The notes under the pieces are model-generated. The model worked only from the letters and a program-made list of their open reading frames with translations. It ran no database searches and was not told the DNA's origin. DNA of 64,000 bases from the NCBI GenBank assembly GCA_034440615.1, contig JAOTOM010005104.1, forward strand, positions 496,001-560,000, in the 5' to 3' direction. Shown one piece after another: positions 10,900 to 20,560 of this stretch. The position numbers were made by a program, and so were the translations under genes. The stretch's first letter is position 1. The number at the start of each line of letters is the position of its first letter. The DNA is from Ashinkailepas kermadecensis (lineage: Eukaryota > Arthropoda > Thecostraca > Neolepadidae).

Positions 10900-11765
10900 A
10901 CAATACATGCCACACTTACCCGGTCAACACCACCGCCTCCCCCGCTCCCACGCCGCACAACACGACCATCGTCACCCACACCACCCCCACATCCACCACC
11001 TTCACCACCCCACGCCCCTCACCTTCAGTGAGATCGACACCTACTCGCGCACCACACCAATGCCCACGCCTCGGAACAACGGACACATGCATGAACAGCA
11101 CATCAGAACAACACGTAGCAGGACTAGCATTGCCCAAACGCAAGACACCACCACCAACTTGCCAACCACTAGCCACATCGAAACGTGTCACACAAAAATA
11201 AAACGCCGAACTACCAATTAACAAACCATTTACTAGCGGCACACCCCAAACACTGAACACGATACTACAATGGAATACGCATGAACTTATCAGACAATGG
11301 TACGAATTCAAGCGCTGCGCACTCCAAATAGATCCCACAGCACTATGCATCCAATAATCACACTTTAAACTCACTGACCCATGCCAATTTATCGTAGCAG
11401 CATACACACTATATAGACAAGACTTCCACACCACACACAGATAAGGCTGTGTATGCAAATACATTAGGAACGAAACTGCACTCCATACGTGCCTGATATT
11501 CTTCAACACCACAGCAGTCATATTAATCACACAGATACAGATATGCAACACTGCCTACACACGCATCAACATGTACAACCCATTCTCGCGCAACACCGAA
11601 ACACTTTCGGCATTAAACAAGGCACTTGGCCAACTTACCAAACCAGTCAGGCAATGTGAAGATTTCAACTCGCATCACTCACTCTGGGGCACACACAACA
11701 CACCCCGACCACAGAACACAAGATGTGCGATCACAAACTTCCGAGACTATCCCTGTTGCAAATAA
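10900..11765 (+). mobile_element. I/Jockey-like non-LTR retrotransposon fragment: endonuclease region
   Basis: An ACC/CAC-rich stretch (10900-11250) resembles the low-complexity C-terminal tail of the ORF1 seen on the minus strand at 32.3-33.6 kb. It is followed by a decayed apurinic/apyrimidinic endonuclease domain. Visible in broken plus frames are the start ILQWNTHELIRQWYEF, the D-P-x-x-L-C-I-Q segment (E of the usual QE changed to a stop), YTLYRQDFHTTHR with a following C, and the DFNSHHSLWGTHNT motif. The last corresponds to GDFNxHHxLWG of the family. Two or more stops and frame shifts interrupt it. No reverse transcriptase follows. It is a dead 5'-part fragment inside the intron of the plus-strand gene. 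Confidence 0.8.
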
Positions 11766-12090
11766 ATTGAGCTTGAGATTGTCAGGCTCGCGCAGCAGAA
11801 GAGAGCAGTGGTGTCGCGGATCAGCATGCCACGTAGCGTCATGCTGTAAACATTGGGACCTATGCTACACGCGATTTTGTGACCACGTTCGCGCTCTCAT
11901 TTTCTATTTCTACAATTGCCATACGTCATAAAGTCATAAAGTCATAAAGTATTAAGGCTTAATAAGAGCCACAGGGGCCCATCTGGGTTAAGCCTATCTA
12001 GAAAAGGTACTAGGAATGTACATACTCCCACCCCAATCAATCCCTTATCCAAAGTTCCTAGGAAGCTATATATCCCAGCCTATCTAGCAC
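11766..12090. other. Unassigned stretch
   Basis: CATAAAGT occurs three times in tandem near 11930. AATAAGAGCC at 11960 resembles the edges of the following 166-bp repeat. Nothing else is seen. Confidence 0.4.
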
Positions 12091-12091
12091 C

Positions 12092-12482
12092 ACTCACTTG
12101 CTACCGCATAACACCCTCAACAATCACAAGCTCCTCCCACCACACCCATCGTGCCACCATAGACAATCTCATCAGCATCACATCCCGAAGGAAGGTGCCG
12201 AATCCACTGCTTGGCACACCCCACACAAATTCATAAAGCGTTCAGACTTAATAAGAGACTCACTTGCTATTGCATAATACACTCAACAATTACAAACTCC
12301 TCCCATCATACCCATTGTGCTACCATAGACAATCTCATCAGTATCACATCCCGAAGGAAGGTGCTGAATCCACTGCTAGGTACACCCTAAATAAAGTTAT
12401 AAAGCCTTTAGACTTAATAAGAGACTCACTTGCTATTGCATAACACACTCAACAATTTCACACTCCTCTCAACTCCCAACTC
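12092..12482. repeat. 166-bp tandem repeat, about 2.4 copies
   Basis: ACTCACTTGCTA(C/T)(C/T)GCATAA recurs at 12092, 12258 and 12424, giving a period of 166 bp. Units share ACAATCTCATCAG and CATCCCGAAGGAAGGTG. The array abuts the 3' side of the minus-strand CR1-like fragment and could be part of a transposon untranslated region. Confidence 0.9.
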
Positions 12483-12489
12483 CTCCCTG

Positions 12490-13401
12490 TCGATCAACCT
12501 TCCCTGGAATACAGAAAAACAAGCCCCCTATTCTTATAATGATTGTCTATGCCGTTTTTAAAGATGTTCAGTGTGTTGCTACTGACAATGGTTCCTGGCA
12601 GCTGGTTCCAGTGTTCTACTACCCTGTTGGTGAAGAAAGACTGTCTTAGCCTTGTCCTGCTGTGATTAACTTTAATTTGGAATTGATGACCTCTAATTGC
12701 ATCATTTCTGTTAAATTCAAACATTTCCCTGAGATATCCCTGTTCCTGACCATGAACAAATTTAAAAACCTCGAAGAGATCTCCTCTCAGCCTTCTATAT
12801 CTAAGTGAAAACATATTCAATTTCTTCAATCTTTCCTCGTATGCCAGGTTGCCTATACCATTAACCATTTTTGTTGCCCTCTTTTGTACTCTCTCTAAAA
12901 CCAACAATCTTTCTCATAACTAGGGGACCAAGCTTGGACACAGTATTCCAAATGTGGCCTGACATATGCACAGTAAAGCTTCCTGATGACCTCCTCACTT
13001 TTGTATTATGACACATTCTTCTGTATTGCCCCAAGCATTCTTTGTGCCTTCTTCCTGGCTTCTTTGGTCTGTTCTGATGCCCCCAATTTTGTGTTCAAAA
13101 TAACACCTAAGTCCTTCTCCTGCTGAGTCACAAATAGTACTTGGCCACCCATCAAGTATGGAGCCTTCATATGCTGCCTACCTACATGCATGACTTTGAA
13201 CTTATCAAAATTAAACTTCATTTGCCATTTTTCGGACCACTTCACGAGCTCGTTTAAGTTTTTCTGCAGCAAAACCTGCTCATTGTGCCCTGTTATTGCC
13301 CTAAAGATCTTCAAATCATCCGCAAATTTCAAAACCTTACTGCTTAGGCCACATTCAATGCTATTCACATATATAATGAACAATAGTGGCCCCATGTACA
13401 T
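12490..13401 (-). mobile_element. CR1-like non-LTR retrotransposon, 5'-truncated RT C-terminal part
   Basis: Two minus-strand frames (13401-13006 and 12907-12494), plus readable sequence between them, give the second half of a reverse transcriptase. They show GPLLFIIYVNSI, the catalytic FADDLKIF (F/YxDD box), WSEKWQMKFNFDKFKVMHVG, DLGVILNTKL, then [19 protein letters not shown] and [12 protein letters not shown]. The C-terminal part reads NLAYEERLKKLNMFSLRYRR to the end. This order is typical of the CR1/Rex/L2 group. A stop and a frame shift lie near 12910-13010. Sequence upstream of the RT palm is missing, as expected for 5' truncation. It is more intact than the other retroelements here, so probably younger. 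Confidence 0.85.
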
Positions 13402-13404
13402 ATG

Positions 13405-13470
13405 CTCTCACGTACATTTGCTTACGTACATCTGTCATACCTACATTTGTCCTTACGTGCGTTTGTCCTA
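13405..13470. repeat. Short tandem repeat
   Basis: Degenerate 14-16-bp units (TTACGTACATTTG(T/C)C) form the 5' border of the CR1-like fragment. Confidence 0.7.
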
Positions 13471-13629
13471 GAATCATTTCAGCATGGATCTCAAACTTGA
13501 TCAGAAATCAAGCATCAAATTATGGATCAAACTCTGGAAATTGGCAACGGAAACCCTTGTAATGTTGCAACAGGCAATGAAGCAATGAGCCGGGCGAGGT
13601 GCTCTGAGTGGCATTTGCGCTGCAAGAGA

Positions 13630-14116
13630 TCTCTCTTGAAGTACGTCACTAGAGGATGACGGGAGGCCAGGATGACCCTCAATGAGTAAAACCCCAGAAA
13701 ATGTTGAAGAAATTTGACGAATTGTGCGTCGTGATCGTCGCATCACCACCAATGAAGTTGCTAACATCGTCAACGTGTTACTTGGATCAGTTCAGGCAGT
13801 CCTTAAGTCTGATATGCACATACACCACGTCGCTGCCTAGTTCGTGCCCGGGCTTCTGACCTCCGAACAGAAGCAGCACCGTGTCCAAGGATCTTCTCAA
13901 ACATGCTCGGATTGACGCAACATTCATGTCGAGGATGATCACTGGTGACGAGAGTTGGGTCTACGGCTACGACCTAGAGACCAAACAGCAGTCGTAACAT
14001 TGGAAGAGCCAACAATCTCCACGACCAAAGAAGGCGAGGCAAGTCAGGAGTGCTACCAAGGGCATGCTTATAGTTTTTCGACATTCGCGGGGTTGTGCAC
14101 CGTGAATTTAACCCCC
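13630..14116 (+). mobile_element. mariner transposase pseudogene
   Basis: Broken plus-strand frames read as an IS630/Tc1/mariner transposase of the Mos1-like group. Visible are the RIVRRDRRITTNEVANIV helix-turn-helix region, FVPGLLTSEQKQHR, then ITGDESWVYGYDLETKQQS, where the D of GDESW is the first catalytic Asp, and PRPKKARQVRSATKGMLIVF, followed after a frameshift by FDIRGVVHREF. Several stops and frameshifts exclude activity. The element is cut off after the second catalytic block, and no terminal inverted repeats are seen. The overlapping minus frame (13501-13773) is a shadow. Confidence 0.88.
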
Positions 14117-14128
14117 CTCCCCCTCTAG

Positions 14129-14300
14129 GGCGTCGGTAGCTCAGTGGTTAAGCTGAGCGCCTGTCATGCAAGAGGTACGAGGTTTGATACCCCGTGGTTC
14201 CCGCCCTTCCTCCCAGGGCGAGAGGCAGGAGACGCCATACGGTCTCAGGTGCTGAGTGCTTCGTAAAGTCACAAACAACCAACCAATCAATGAATTCGTC
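14129..14300 (+). mobile_element. tRNA-derived SINE
   Basis: The tRNA-like head GGCGTCGGTAGCTCAGTGG... contains an A box (TAGCTCAGTGGTTA) and, 38 bp further, a decayed B box (GGTTTGATACC). The tail contains GCTGAGTGCTTCGTAAAGTC and ends in CAACCAACCAATCAATGAAT. The same tail motif (GTCGTAAAAC, CAACCAACCAAC) closes a second SINE at 57.5 kb, so both likely share a LINE partner. Confidence 0.8.
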
Positions 14301-14619
14301 CCGCAGGGTCAGACTGTCAGTGCTGAGTGCTACTGTACCTTTCTGGGTCGTCTGAGGGAGGACATTCGGCGCAATTGACCTGTACTGTGGCGTGGTGGCC
14401 ATTGAGTGCTCCAACATATCGTCCATCTTCAAGACACCATTCAACTTCGCTTCCCATGGACTCTCTTCAAGTCAACTCTACTGTTCCTTTCTCGTCTACC
14501 ATCCTCAGCTCGACACTTCGTGCTCCACCTTGTTCTGTCTCTTAACCTTGCACAGCTGCACACTCATCACATACCACAAAACAGCCTACAACATTACTCA
14601 TCGCAACACACGGCAACAG

Positions 14620-15074
14620 CCGAAATCACCAACACGGCGGCAGGCTGGTCCAACTCACCAACAACAACAACGACAACCTGGCCGGCCTGCCGATCCGGCG
14701 ACCGGACCGGACTCCCGGCGCTGGGCCGCCTGTCGAAGCGCCGCACTGCAGCCGGTCAGATGTCGGGCTACCAGACTGTTCTCTCGTCCGGCGGTAGTGC
14801 GGATCCGGCTGTAGACGACTGAGATCTCTGTGGTGGCCACTGGAGACTCCAACACCCAGCCTGTGACTCTGGGTACATCCTGATAGGCAGCACCATCGTA
14901 CCAGCCGCAACAGTGCCGGCGCCAACTGTTCTGGCGCTCGGGTATCACCTGGTTGTCGTTAAGTCGCATGTGCAAGGTCGCGGTGATCCGAGCGCTGTCA
15001 CGCCGAGCCTCGATTGCGATCAGAGGTTCGGTGTAGGCAGATGGATAGCTTCAGCCTCAGCGAACGTGCTGTAA
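14620..15074 (+). CDS. GC-rich coding-like island, possible exon(s) H
   Basis: From 14823 to the TAA at 15072 one frame (no ATG near its start) is open for 83 codons. It gives a convincing globular peptide: GYILIGSTIVPAATVPAP, then ALGYHLVVVKSHVQGRGD, then RWIASASANVL. An acceptor may be CAACACCCAG|CC at 14862 (phase 1). Donor candidates lie at CAAG|GTCGCG and CAGAG|GTTCGG. Upstream, 14620-14822 is open in all three plus frames with G/C-ending codons, including a run of ACA or AAC codons, so I cannot choose one. I do not recognise the protein. It may belong to the same gene as the exons on either side, but phase does not decide it. Confidence 0.35.
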
Positions 15075-15372
15075 ATTTCTGTCAAGCATGACTGGTTGTG
15101 TGCGTGGCAACGCGATGTGTGAACGCTCGCCCATGCCCGACTTTTTCTCACGTTCTCCGGTGCAGGGGGGGGGGAGGAGGGTGACGTTGTGACCACTTAT
15201 GCAACTAAGAGTAGCACGCTGCGCCTCATGGGGTCTCGCGATTGGTTCCCGACGTTTTTACTGGTTCATCTCCCTGGTCCGTCAAGTCGGTTTTTTTGTA
15301 TGCAAAATTCCGATTACAAAAAAGAATACAATAACCGATACGCACTTGGAATACTCAACATAGTATTCCTAG
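15075..15372. other. Unassigned intronic stretch
   Basis: The plus frame covering exon I is open from 15189, but the peptide upstream of 15373 is not persuasive. G-run at 15168. Confidence 0.4.
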
Positions 15373-15437
15373 CATATTTGAGCTTTATCGATTTGCATAA
15401 GCTGCATTTGGACCTAATTCTGGTAACGGCTGAGAAG
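15373..15437 (+). CDS. Candidate internal exon I
   Basis: An open block ending GGCTGAGAAG|GTAAAC in phase 0, with peptide YLSFIDLHKLHLDLILVTAEK. The acceptor TATTCCTAG|CA gives entry phase 1, which does not match the phase-0 exits of upstream candidates, so the left edge or the gene assignment is uncertain. The strongest support is that the exact exon-end/donor motif is the core of the 45-bp repeat that follows. Confidence 0.4.
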
Positions 15438-15610
15438 GTAAACTGGTGCCTGGTCCAGTCTAATCTGGTGAAGGCTGGGAAGGTAACCTGGTACCTGGTC
15501 CAGTTTAATCTGGTGAAGGCTGGGAAGGTAACCTGGTACCTGGTCCAGCCTAATCTGGTGAAGGCTGAAAAGGTAACCTGGTGCCTGGTCCAACCTAATC
15601 TGGTGAAGTG
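15428..15610. repeat. 45-bp minisatellite carrying splice-donor copies
   Basis: Four units of 45 bp. The unit runs GGCTGGGAAGGTAACCTGG...CTAATCTGGTGAA. The first unit is the end of exon I (GGCTGAGAAG) plus its donor (GTAAAC). Later units carry GGCTG(G/A)(G/A)AAG|GTAACC, so each retains a potential donor. Confidence 0.92.
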
Positions 15611-16893
15611 ACTAGGCCGGAGTGCTACGTTTTTAAAATGTTGGTAATATTCCCCGAGGACACTATTTTCTTGCATGCAGGGGTCGAAACTGATATCAAG
15701 TTTAGCTTCATGATCCAAATTAACGCCAGGCTGATAAGCAAAAATGGGTCGTCTGAGGTCGCATCTGGCCAATGAACTTGGATAATCCTAGGAAATTAAG
15801 TCAACCATGTAGGCACGTTAGTTCGGTAGTCCATCATCCTACCCTATCTAACTCGGACCATTTTGGGAAAAGAAGGAGATGAATTACCAATAACTCACGA
15901 GTTGTGTGAAAAACACCCCGACATGTATTCTCTTAGCATGTCACAGCTCAGTGGCCTGAGTGGACAGCTTCAAGTTTTTTTATCTGTGGGTTATGGATGG
16001 TCATCAGCTACACCAAGGGGCGATGTGCTAAAGCGTGCCGTTTTTCACATTCACAAAAATAACTGAGGGTGTATCAACCTCGTGCAAGGTCCAGGTTTAT
16101 ACCAAGTGGTACATTCACTTGCAAAGGTACCAGACACAGCCTTTGGATTGCTCATAAGGACCATCTTCCCATTCACTATTATTACTTAGATTCCTGACGA
16201 GGGAGCGGGTTAAGATTATGAACATGTGATCAAAATCTCTAGAACAAATGCATATAATGGAAAAATATCGTTTCGCATTATTTGCGAAATAATTGAAGGC
16301 CTCTTCACCCGAATCAATTCCATTCCCCATATTAATTATCTTTGGGAAGGAGATTCATTTTTAGGACACTGCAGTTGTAAAATATTCAGAGCTATTTTCT
16401 AGGAAAGCTTCGTTGAGTGTTGGTGTTGACAAGGTTGAAATGCTGTTCTTAGCAGCATTTCAACCTTCAGTTTGAGAATTGCTGCTCGGAGGTTTGTAAT
16501 AATTCCACGATGCATATTAATCTGATATACTTTTGCTTGTGTCTTTCTGGCAAACAAAGAAGTGGTACAAATACGCTATGACTGCTGCTCATATTAGTTG
16601 GTGACTGGGTTGCACTATGTACGTGAGCGTGACCAGCGTGGCGACAAGTTGAGCAGTAGGATGAGATTATGCATGACTTTATCCGAGAGGGGGAACGGTG
16701 TGCGCGAGATTCTTTCTGCAGCAGGAGCACCGGACTTTGAGATATGTACATCAGCAGCAGGTGGCCGAAGTGGGACGAAATGGCTCCCCGGCACTCATGT
16801 CGGTTTCAAGGCGTGAGCGCCTGGCGCTTTTACCCAGTTATCTTTGCTGCATTTTTGCCACTCGTGTATGCTAATATTTCTGTTTTCTATTAG
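15611..16893. other. Unassigned intronic stretch
   Basis: No array or transposon motif. A short perfect inverted repeat (GCTGTTCTTAGCAGCATTTC around GCTTTCCTAG... at 16400-16465) is possible. Nothing coding is convincing. Confidence 0.4.
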
Positions 16894-17154
16894 GATGCTA
16901 TTCAATCAATTCAAGAAGAGAAAAAGCTGGCGAAGGCTGCAGCGAAGAAGACGGAAAAAGAGGGCAAAGGTAAAAAGGAGAAGACAGTGTCTGCTTCTTC
17001 GCGAGAAGGATCGACCAGGAAGAAAAAATCTGCGGTTCCGAAGCCGACCATACGCTGTTATTTCGCAGTCGAACTATATAAAATGCCCATGCTTCGAGCA
17101 GTTACGTCGGTAGTCTCGCATCTGCCCATAGATGATTCATTAACGTCGTCCTAA
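16894..17154 (+). CDS. Candidate terminal exon C, lysine-rich
   Basis: A textbook acceptor, TCTGTTTTCTATTAG|GAT, opens an 86-codon frame that ends at TAA 17152. It enters in phase 0, like the exits of exons A, B, D, F and G. The peptide starts DAIQSIQEEKKLAKAAAKK, continues K/E/S-rich (KGKKEKTVSASS), and ends in a less charged tail (PIDDSLTSS). AATAAA occurs 36 and 76 bp after the stop. This combination strongly suggests the 3' end of a plus-strand gene. Alternative: the donor-like AAAG|GTAAAA at 16961 would make this an internal exon of 67 nt. The longer overlapping frame (MLHFCHS... from 16844) reads Arg-rich and is a shadow. Family not recognised. Confidence 0.6.
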   Translation, partial: DAIQSIQEEKKLAKAAAKKTEKEGKGKKEKTVSASSREGSTRKKKSAVPKPTIRCYFAVELYKMPMLRAVTSVVSHLPIDDSLTSS

Positions 17155-17189
17155 TTTCGTTATCGGCGTGTCAGATTCAATCCTTCCGG

Positions 17190-17235
17190 AATAAATATAA
17201 GTTCAATTTTTCAGGTTCAATGTGTCTGGAATAAA
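17190..17235 (+). promoter_or_regulatory. Tandem polyadenylation signals
   Basis: AATAAA at 17190-17195 and 17230-17235, each in TCCGGAATAAAT or CTGGAATAAATG. The surrounding bases (TTCAAT...GGAATAAAT) are duplicated with a 40-bp period. Confidence 0.6.
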
Positions 17236-17689
17236 TGTAGCCTCTCTCAAGGCTTTCTTTTCGTGCACAATACAAGTTCCAGTACTACCTATTGAGATAT
17301 TTTATGTCTTTATGACATCCGATGCAGCATACAAGTTTGCTTGCAATTCCAAAATAATTGCACTAAAATGTCACCAGTTTCCGCTATCCTCAGTCTCCTC
17401 AATGCCAGAGCTAATACGTTCCGGAGTGCAGTTAAAATAATAATGTCGCATAGGCATTGTGTCTGGTGTAGACAGACTCAATACTCCGGTGACTTGTCTG
17501 GTCATCTGACTGCCACCGCTGATAAAAGAAGCGGTGTTGAACAAAGTATCCCAGCCCACAGCTACAGCCCAGAAGAATGTAAAACTTTTCAATGTTCATC
17601 AACATTAAGATGGCGGCTAGTTGAAGCGCGTTGTCAAAGATGTTATTTTTTAGGAAAACATGTTTCAATCCCGCCTCGGGATCGTCGTC
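17236..17689. other. Intergenic stretch
   Basis: Overlapping short frames only. No motif is recognised. Confidence 0.4.
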
Positions 17690-19125
17690 AGTTCAATTTG
17701 GCATGTTGTGTAGAAATTTTATGGCCAGATCATCCACGGTCATGGAGTTAATCAAGGTCAAGTGAGGTCACCGTCAAAAAGCTAAACCAGTCGTCTCGCT
17801 TTAGCGATTAGGAATGTTTGAATGCATCTTTCAGTGTTTCGTTATCTTTACGGATGCAACAAAACATACCGGAGGAATTTTTACATTGTTACGTTTTAAA
17901 AACTTATTTGTTTTCCTTCTTTGCCTATTGTATATTATTTATTATATTTCCTTATTTGTTACCTTATTCTCCAAAATTAACTCCCCAGAACCAAAATCAT
18001 GACGTCAATCGTGACCACATTAACACGCGCACTGAAGGGGGGGGGCGAAATCCGTCCACCCCTCCGGATTTTCGTACATAACTCCAGATTTTACCCGTCG
18101 ATATACGCCATTTTGTGCGTACCTGCTTAGAAATGACCGGCGCGTCGTTTAAAGCAAGAAAAATGGAAATCGGCCGATAATTTTTTTTTATCGAGTTAGG
18201 GGCCATTAAAGTAAAAAAAATTCGTAGCGCCAGACCACAAAAATCGGCGTTGATGCGCTTCCCGTATATCCGCAAAAGGGAAGTGTTCTCGGCAACACTA
18301 GCGACTTGTTTGATGTATATTGATATGCTATATAGTTTCAAGGTCATGTCAGGTCACCGAGGTCAAGTCAGGTCAAGTTCATGACATGTTAATGGAACCA
18401 ATCTTGGTCAACTGGAATGTTGTCATAAATGCACTATTGTTTGTCATTGTGTACTGTTTGTCATTGCGTTTCCATACTGTATTCATGTACTTCACTCCTT
18501 TCTTCGCGAAGCCGGTTGCGCCGAGCTGCCCGACGGAGCAGTCGGGCGGGCGGCCCGGTTCCGGTAACTGGAACAGGTAACTGATCTGATAAAGTGCTGC
18601 TATATAGGTGACCTGAGGTCAAATGTCGGGTCTAGCATCTGCATTGCATCATTAGTAATGTCCAAAACATCATTGATGCCCATTTTTGAGAATTTAAACA
18701 CAATCACAGCGATCCATAACAATGACAAGCCAAGCCACGCAGATAAAGAAAATGTTGACAAACGTGACCTCATTTGACCTTGAAGATGACCTACGGTCAT
18801 TGACCTACGGTCATGAAATTTACCCACAATAGAGTTCACTACCGTATCCATCCACCCTGTGAATTTCGTTCCTCCAGCTTTAATAGGAGCCGATATTTTA
18901 TGGGGGGGGCGAAATCCGCCCCCCTCCAGTGCGCGTAATTTTCAGAGGCCCTCCAGGGCGCGTGTTAAACCCCCTAGTGACGTCCCTTTTTTTAGGGATA
19001 TAATTTTTTGGTAGTTTCTGGCCCCACTCGTCGAACGCTTTCCGATGACGTCTTCGTCGTCTTCCGTCTTTTGTTTTCCGTTTTCCGTCTTCCGTATTCT
19101 TGCGACTCTTAGTTTGTAGATTATA
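17690..19125 (+). repeat. Dispersed repeat family B, copy 1, interrupted by a MITE
   Basis: 17690-18019 plus 18968-19125 correspond to the uninterrupted copy at 25580-26280. Shared landmarks in order are CAATTTGGCATGTTGTGTA, GGATGCAAC, AACTCCCCAGA, TAGTGACGTC, ACTCGTCGAACGCTTTCCGATGAC. The gap between the two halves is exactly the TTAA-flanked element at 18020-18967. Confidence 0.85.
18020..18967 (+). mobile_element. TTAA-flanked non-autonomous DNA element (piggyBac-like MITE)
   Basis: Termini are TTAACACGCGC and GCGCGTGTTAA, perfect inverted complements. Similarity continues into A/C-CTGGAGGG for about 18 of the first 20 bp. A second, internal copy of the right-end motif (CCTCCAGTGCGCGTAA) lies 30 bp inside. 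No transposase is encoded; the minus-strand open frames are also seen in the other copy but look like shared repeat DNA. The body contains many AGGTCA/TGACCT hexamers. Assignment to piggyBac rests only on the TTAA target duplication. Confidence 0.75.
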
Positions 19126-19659
19126 TTTTTATATAATATATTTATCAATTTAATTATTTTATTTATTTGTAACGCTATTTACATAGTTGTTATGACCCAC
19201 GCTGAGACGGGGTGCGAAGATCTGACCGGAATGACTGGGCGGGCTAGCATAGTGTGCATCTTGCAGACATCTATGCATAATATCCGTAATTCATCGGTAT
19301 GTCAGCAACAGATGAACTCGTCGTGTTGGCAAACGTCGGCCAAATATCACAGCAAGTATATGGGTAGGCATGTCCGGCTTGATTGGCATAGATCGTTGTT
19401 GTCTGAATGTTTGGCTACGAGTCAATACAGTTTACCCCACGACGACTTCACAGGAATCACGTGCTTGGTGCGGCATTCTTTCGAGGAAACGTACTTGGAG
19501 CCGCCCTTGACCTTTGCATCGCGCTCGGTCGAAGTAATCATAGGTGTTACTTTGGTGCACGGGCCGTATCATTGTCGTGTTCGTGTGTCTACCGGCGGCG
19601 GGTACGCCGGCACACAGGAGCCGCACGGCTGTCTAGCCTCTCACTCATATGGCCAGTCG

Positions 19660-20560
19660 TGTCCTGCCAAGGGTGCCAGCTCTTCAGGCTGTCCTCTTAG
19701 CGATCCTTCAGACTGTCCTCTTGGCAGCCTACTCAAGGCATCGGCATTTGCAAGTTCAGAAGTTCCCTTGAACTGTACGCGGTAGCTATGGTTCTAAAGT
19801 TGCAGTCCCCAAGACATGTTCTTTCTTACGCTATTCCGATAGGTTTTCATGCTCACTAAGCAGGTTGATGAGCGGCTTACGGTTAGCTATAAGAAAGAAC
19901 GGTCGCGTGGCATCACACAGACACTGGTGCAGTTTTGCTACCCCTGTGATCATACAGAGGCCTTCTCGCTTTATTTCCTTGCATGTTTGCTCCACCGGAG
20001 ATAGCCTCAGATGCGATAGCGATTGACGGCTCATTACCGTCTTGATCAATTTGCGTCAAAACGGCACCCGTCACTTTTCCAGAGGCATCGCATGTCAGAC
20101 GCAGGTGTCTGCTTGGTTCAATATAAATTAGCAATGATGCGGGATGTGATTAATTTATTGACGGCCTGAGCACTTCTTTCCACGTCGGCGGGGCTGCCGC
20201 TCGCAGCAAATTGTACGATGGCCAAAAAAATACATTAGTCAGCGGAGATACAAATCGTGAATAATACACAATGGTCCCAAGGAAGACTTCAGCTTATAGT
20301 GATGATGGTGGAACACCCTGCGCAATGATCGTCTGCGCCTTATCAGGATTAGGTCGAACTCCCTCTTTGCTGATATGGTGGCCGATATGCTCCACGCTGT
20401 TCACGAATGACTCGCACTGGCTCTCCCGAACACGTAGTTCGCGTTCTCCAGGCGCTCGACAGTCTGACGGTCTCGACAGTGTTTCTGCTCTGACTACCAA
20501 TACGAACGTAATCCAGATAGAGAGCTGCATCAAACTTAGGTTGCTCAGTTAACCGTACGG
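19660..20560 (-). mobile_element. Ty3/Gypsy LTR-retrotransposon fragment: RT end and RNase H
   Basis: Decayed minus-strand frames read through a Gypsy pol in order. The RT box appears as ALYLDYVRIG (YLDD with the second D lost). The ECEFFVNSVEYLGH-type block reads ESFVNSVEHIGHHISKEG, then VRPNPDKAQTI. RNase H follows as LRLTCDASGKVTGAVLTQID, then ANRKPLINLLSEHENLSE, then YRVQFKGTSELANADALSRL. Multiple stops and shifts are present. No LTR, integrase or gag is recognisable nearby, so it is a fragment. The 197-codon plus frame at 19192-19785 overlaps it and is probably a shadow. Confidence 0.85.

Noticed and set aside
1370..17154. Naming the left-hand gene as the axonemal protein SPAG17 because of its lysine-rich segments
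   Set aside because: I could not match any specific segment from memory, so a name would be a guess.
17997..18347. Minus frames shared by the two MITE copies as a transposase remnant
   Set aside because: They contain no catalytic motif, and the shared reading follows simply from shared DNA.
19192..19785. 197-codon plus frame as a gene
   Set aside because: It overlaps a recognisable Gypsy RNase H on the minus strand, and its composition has no independent support.
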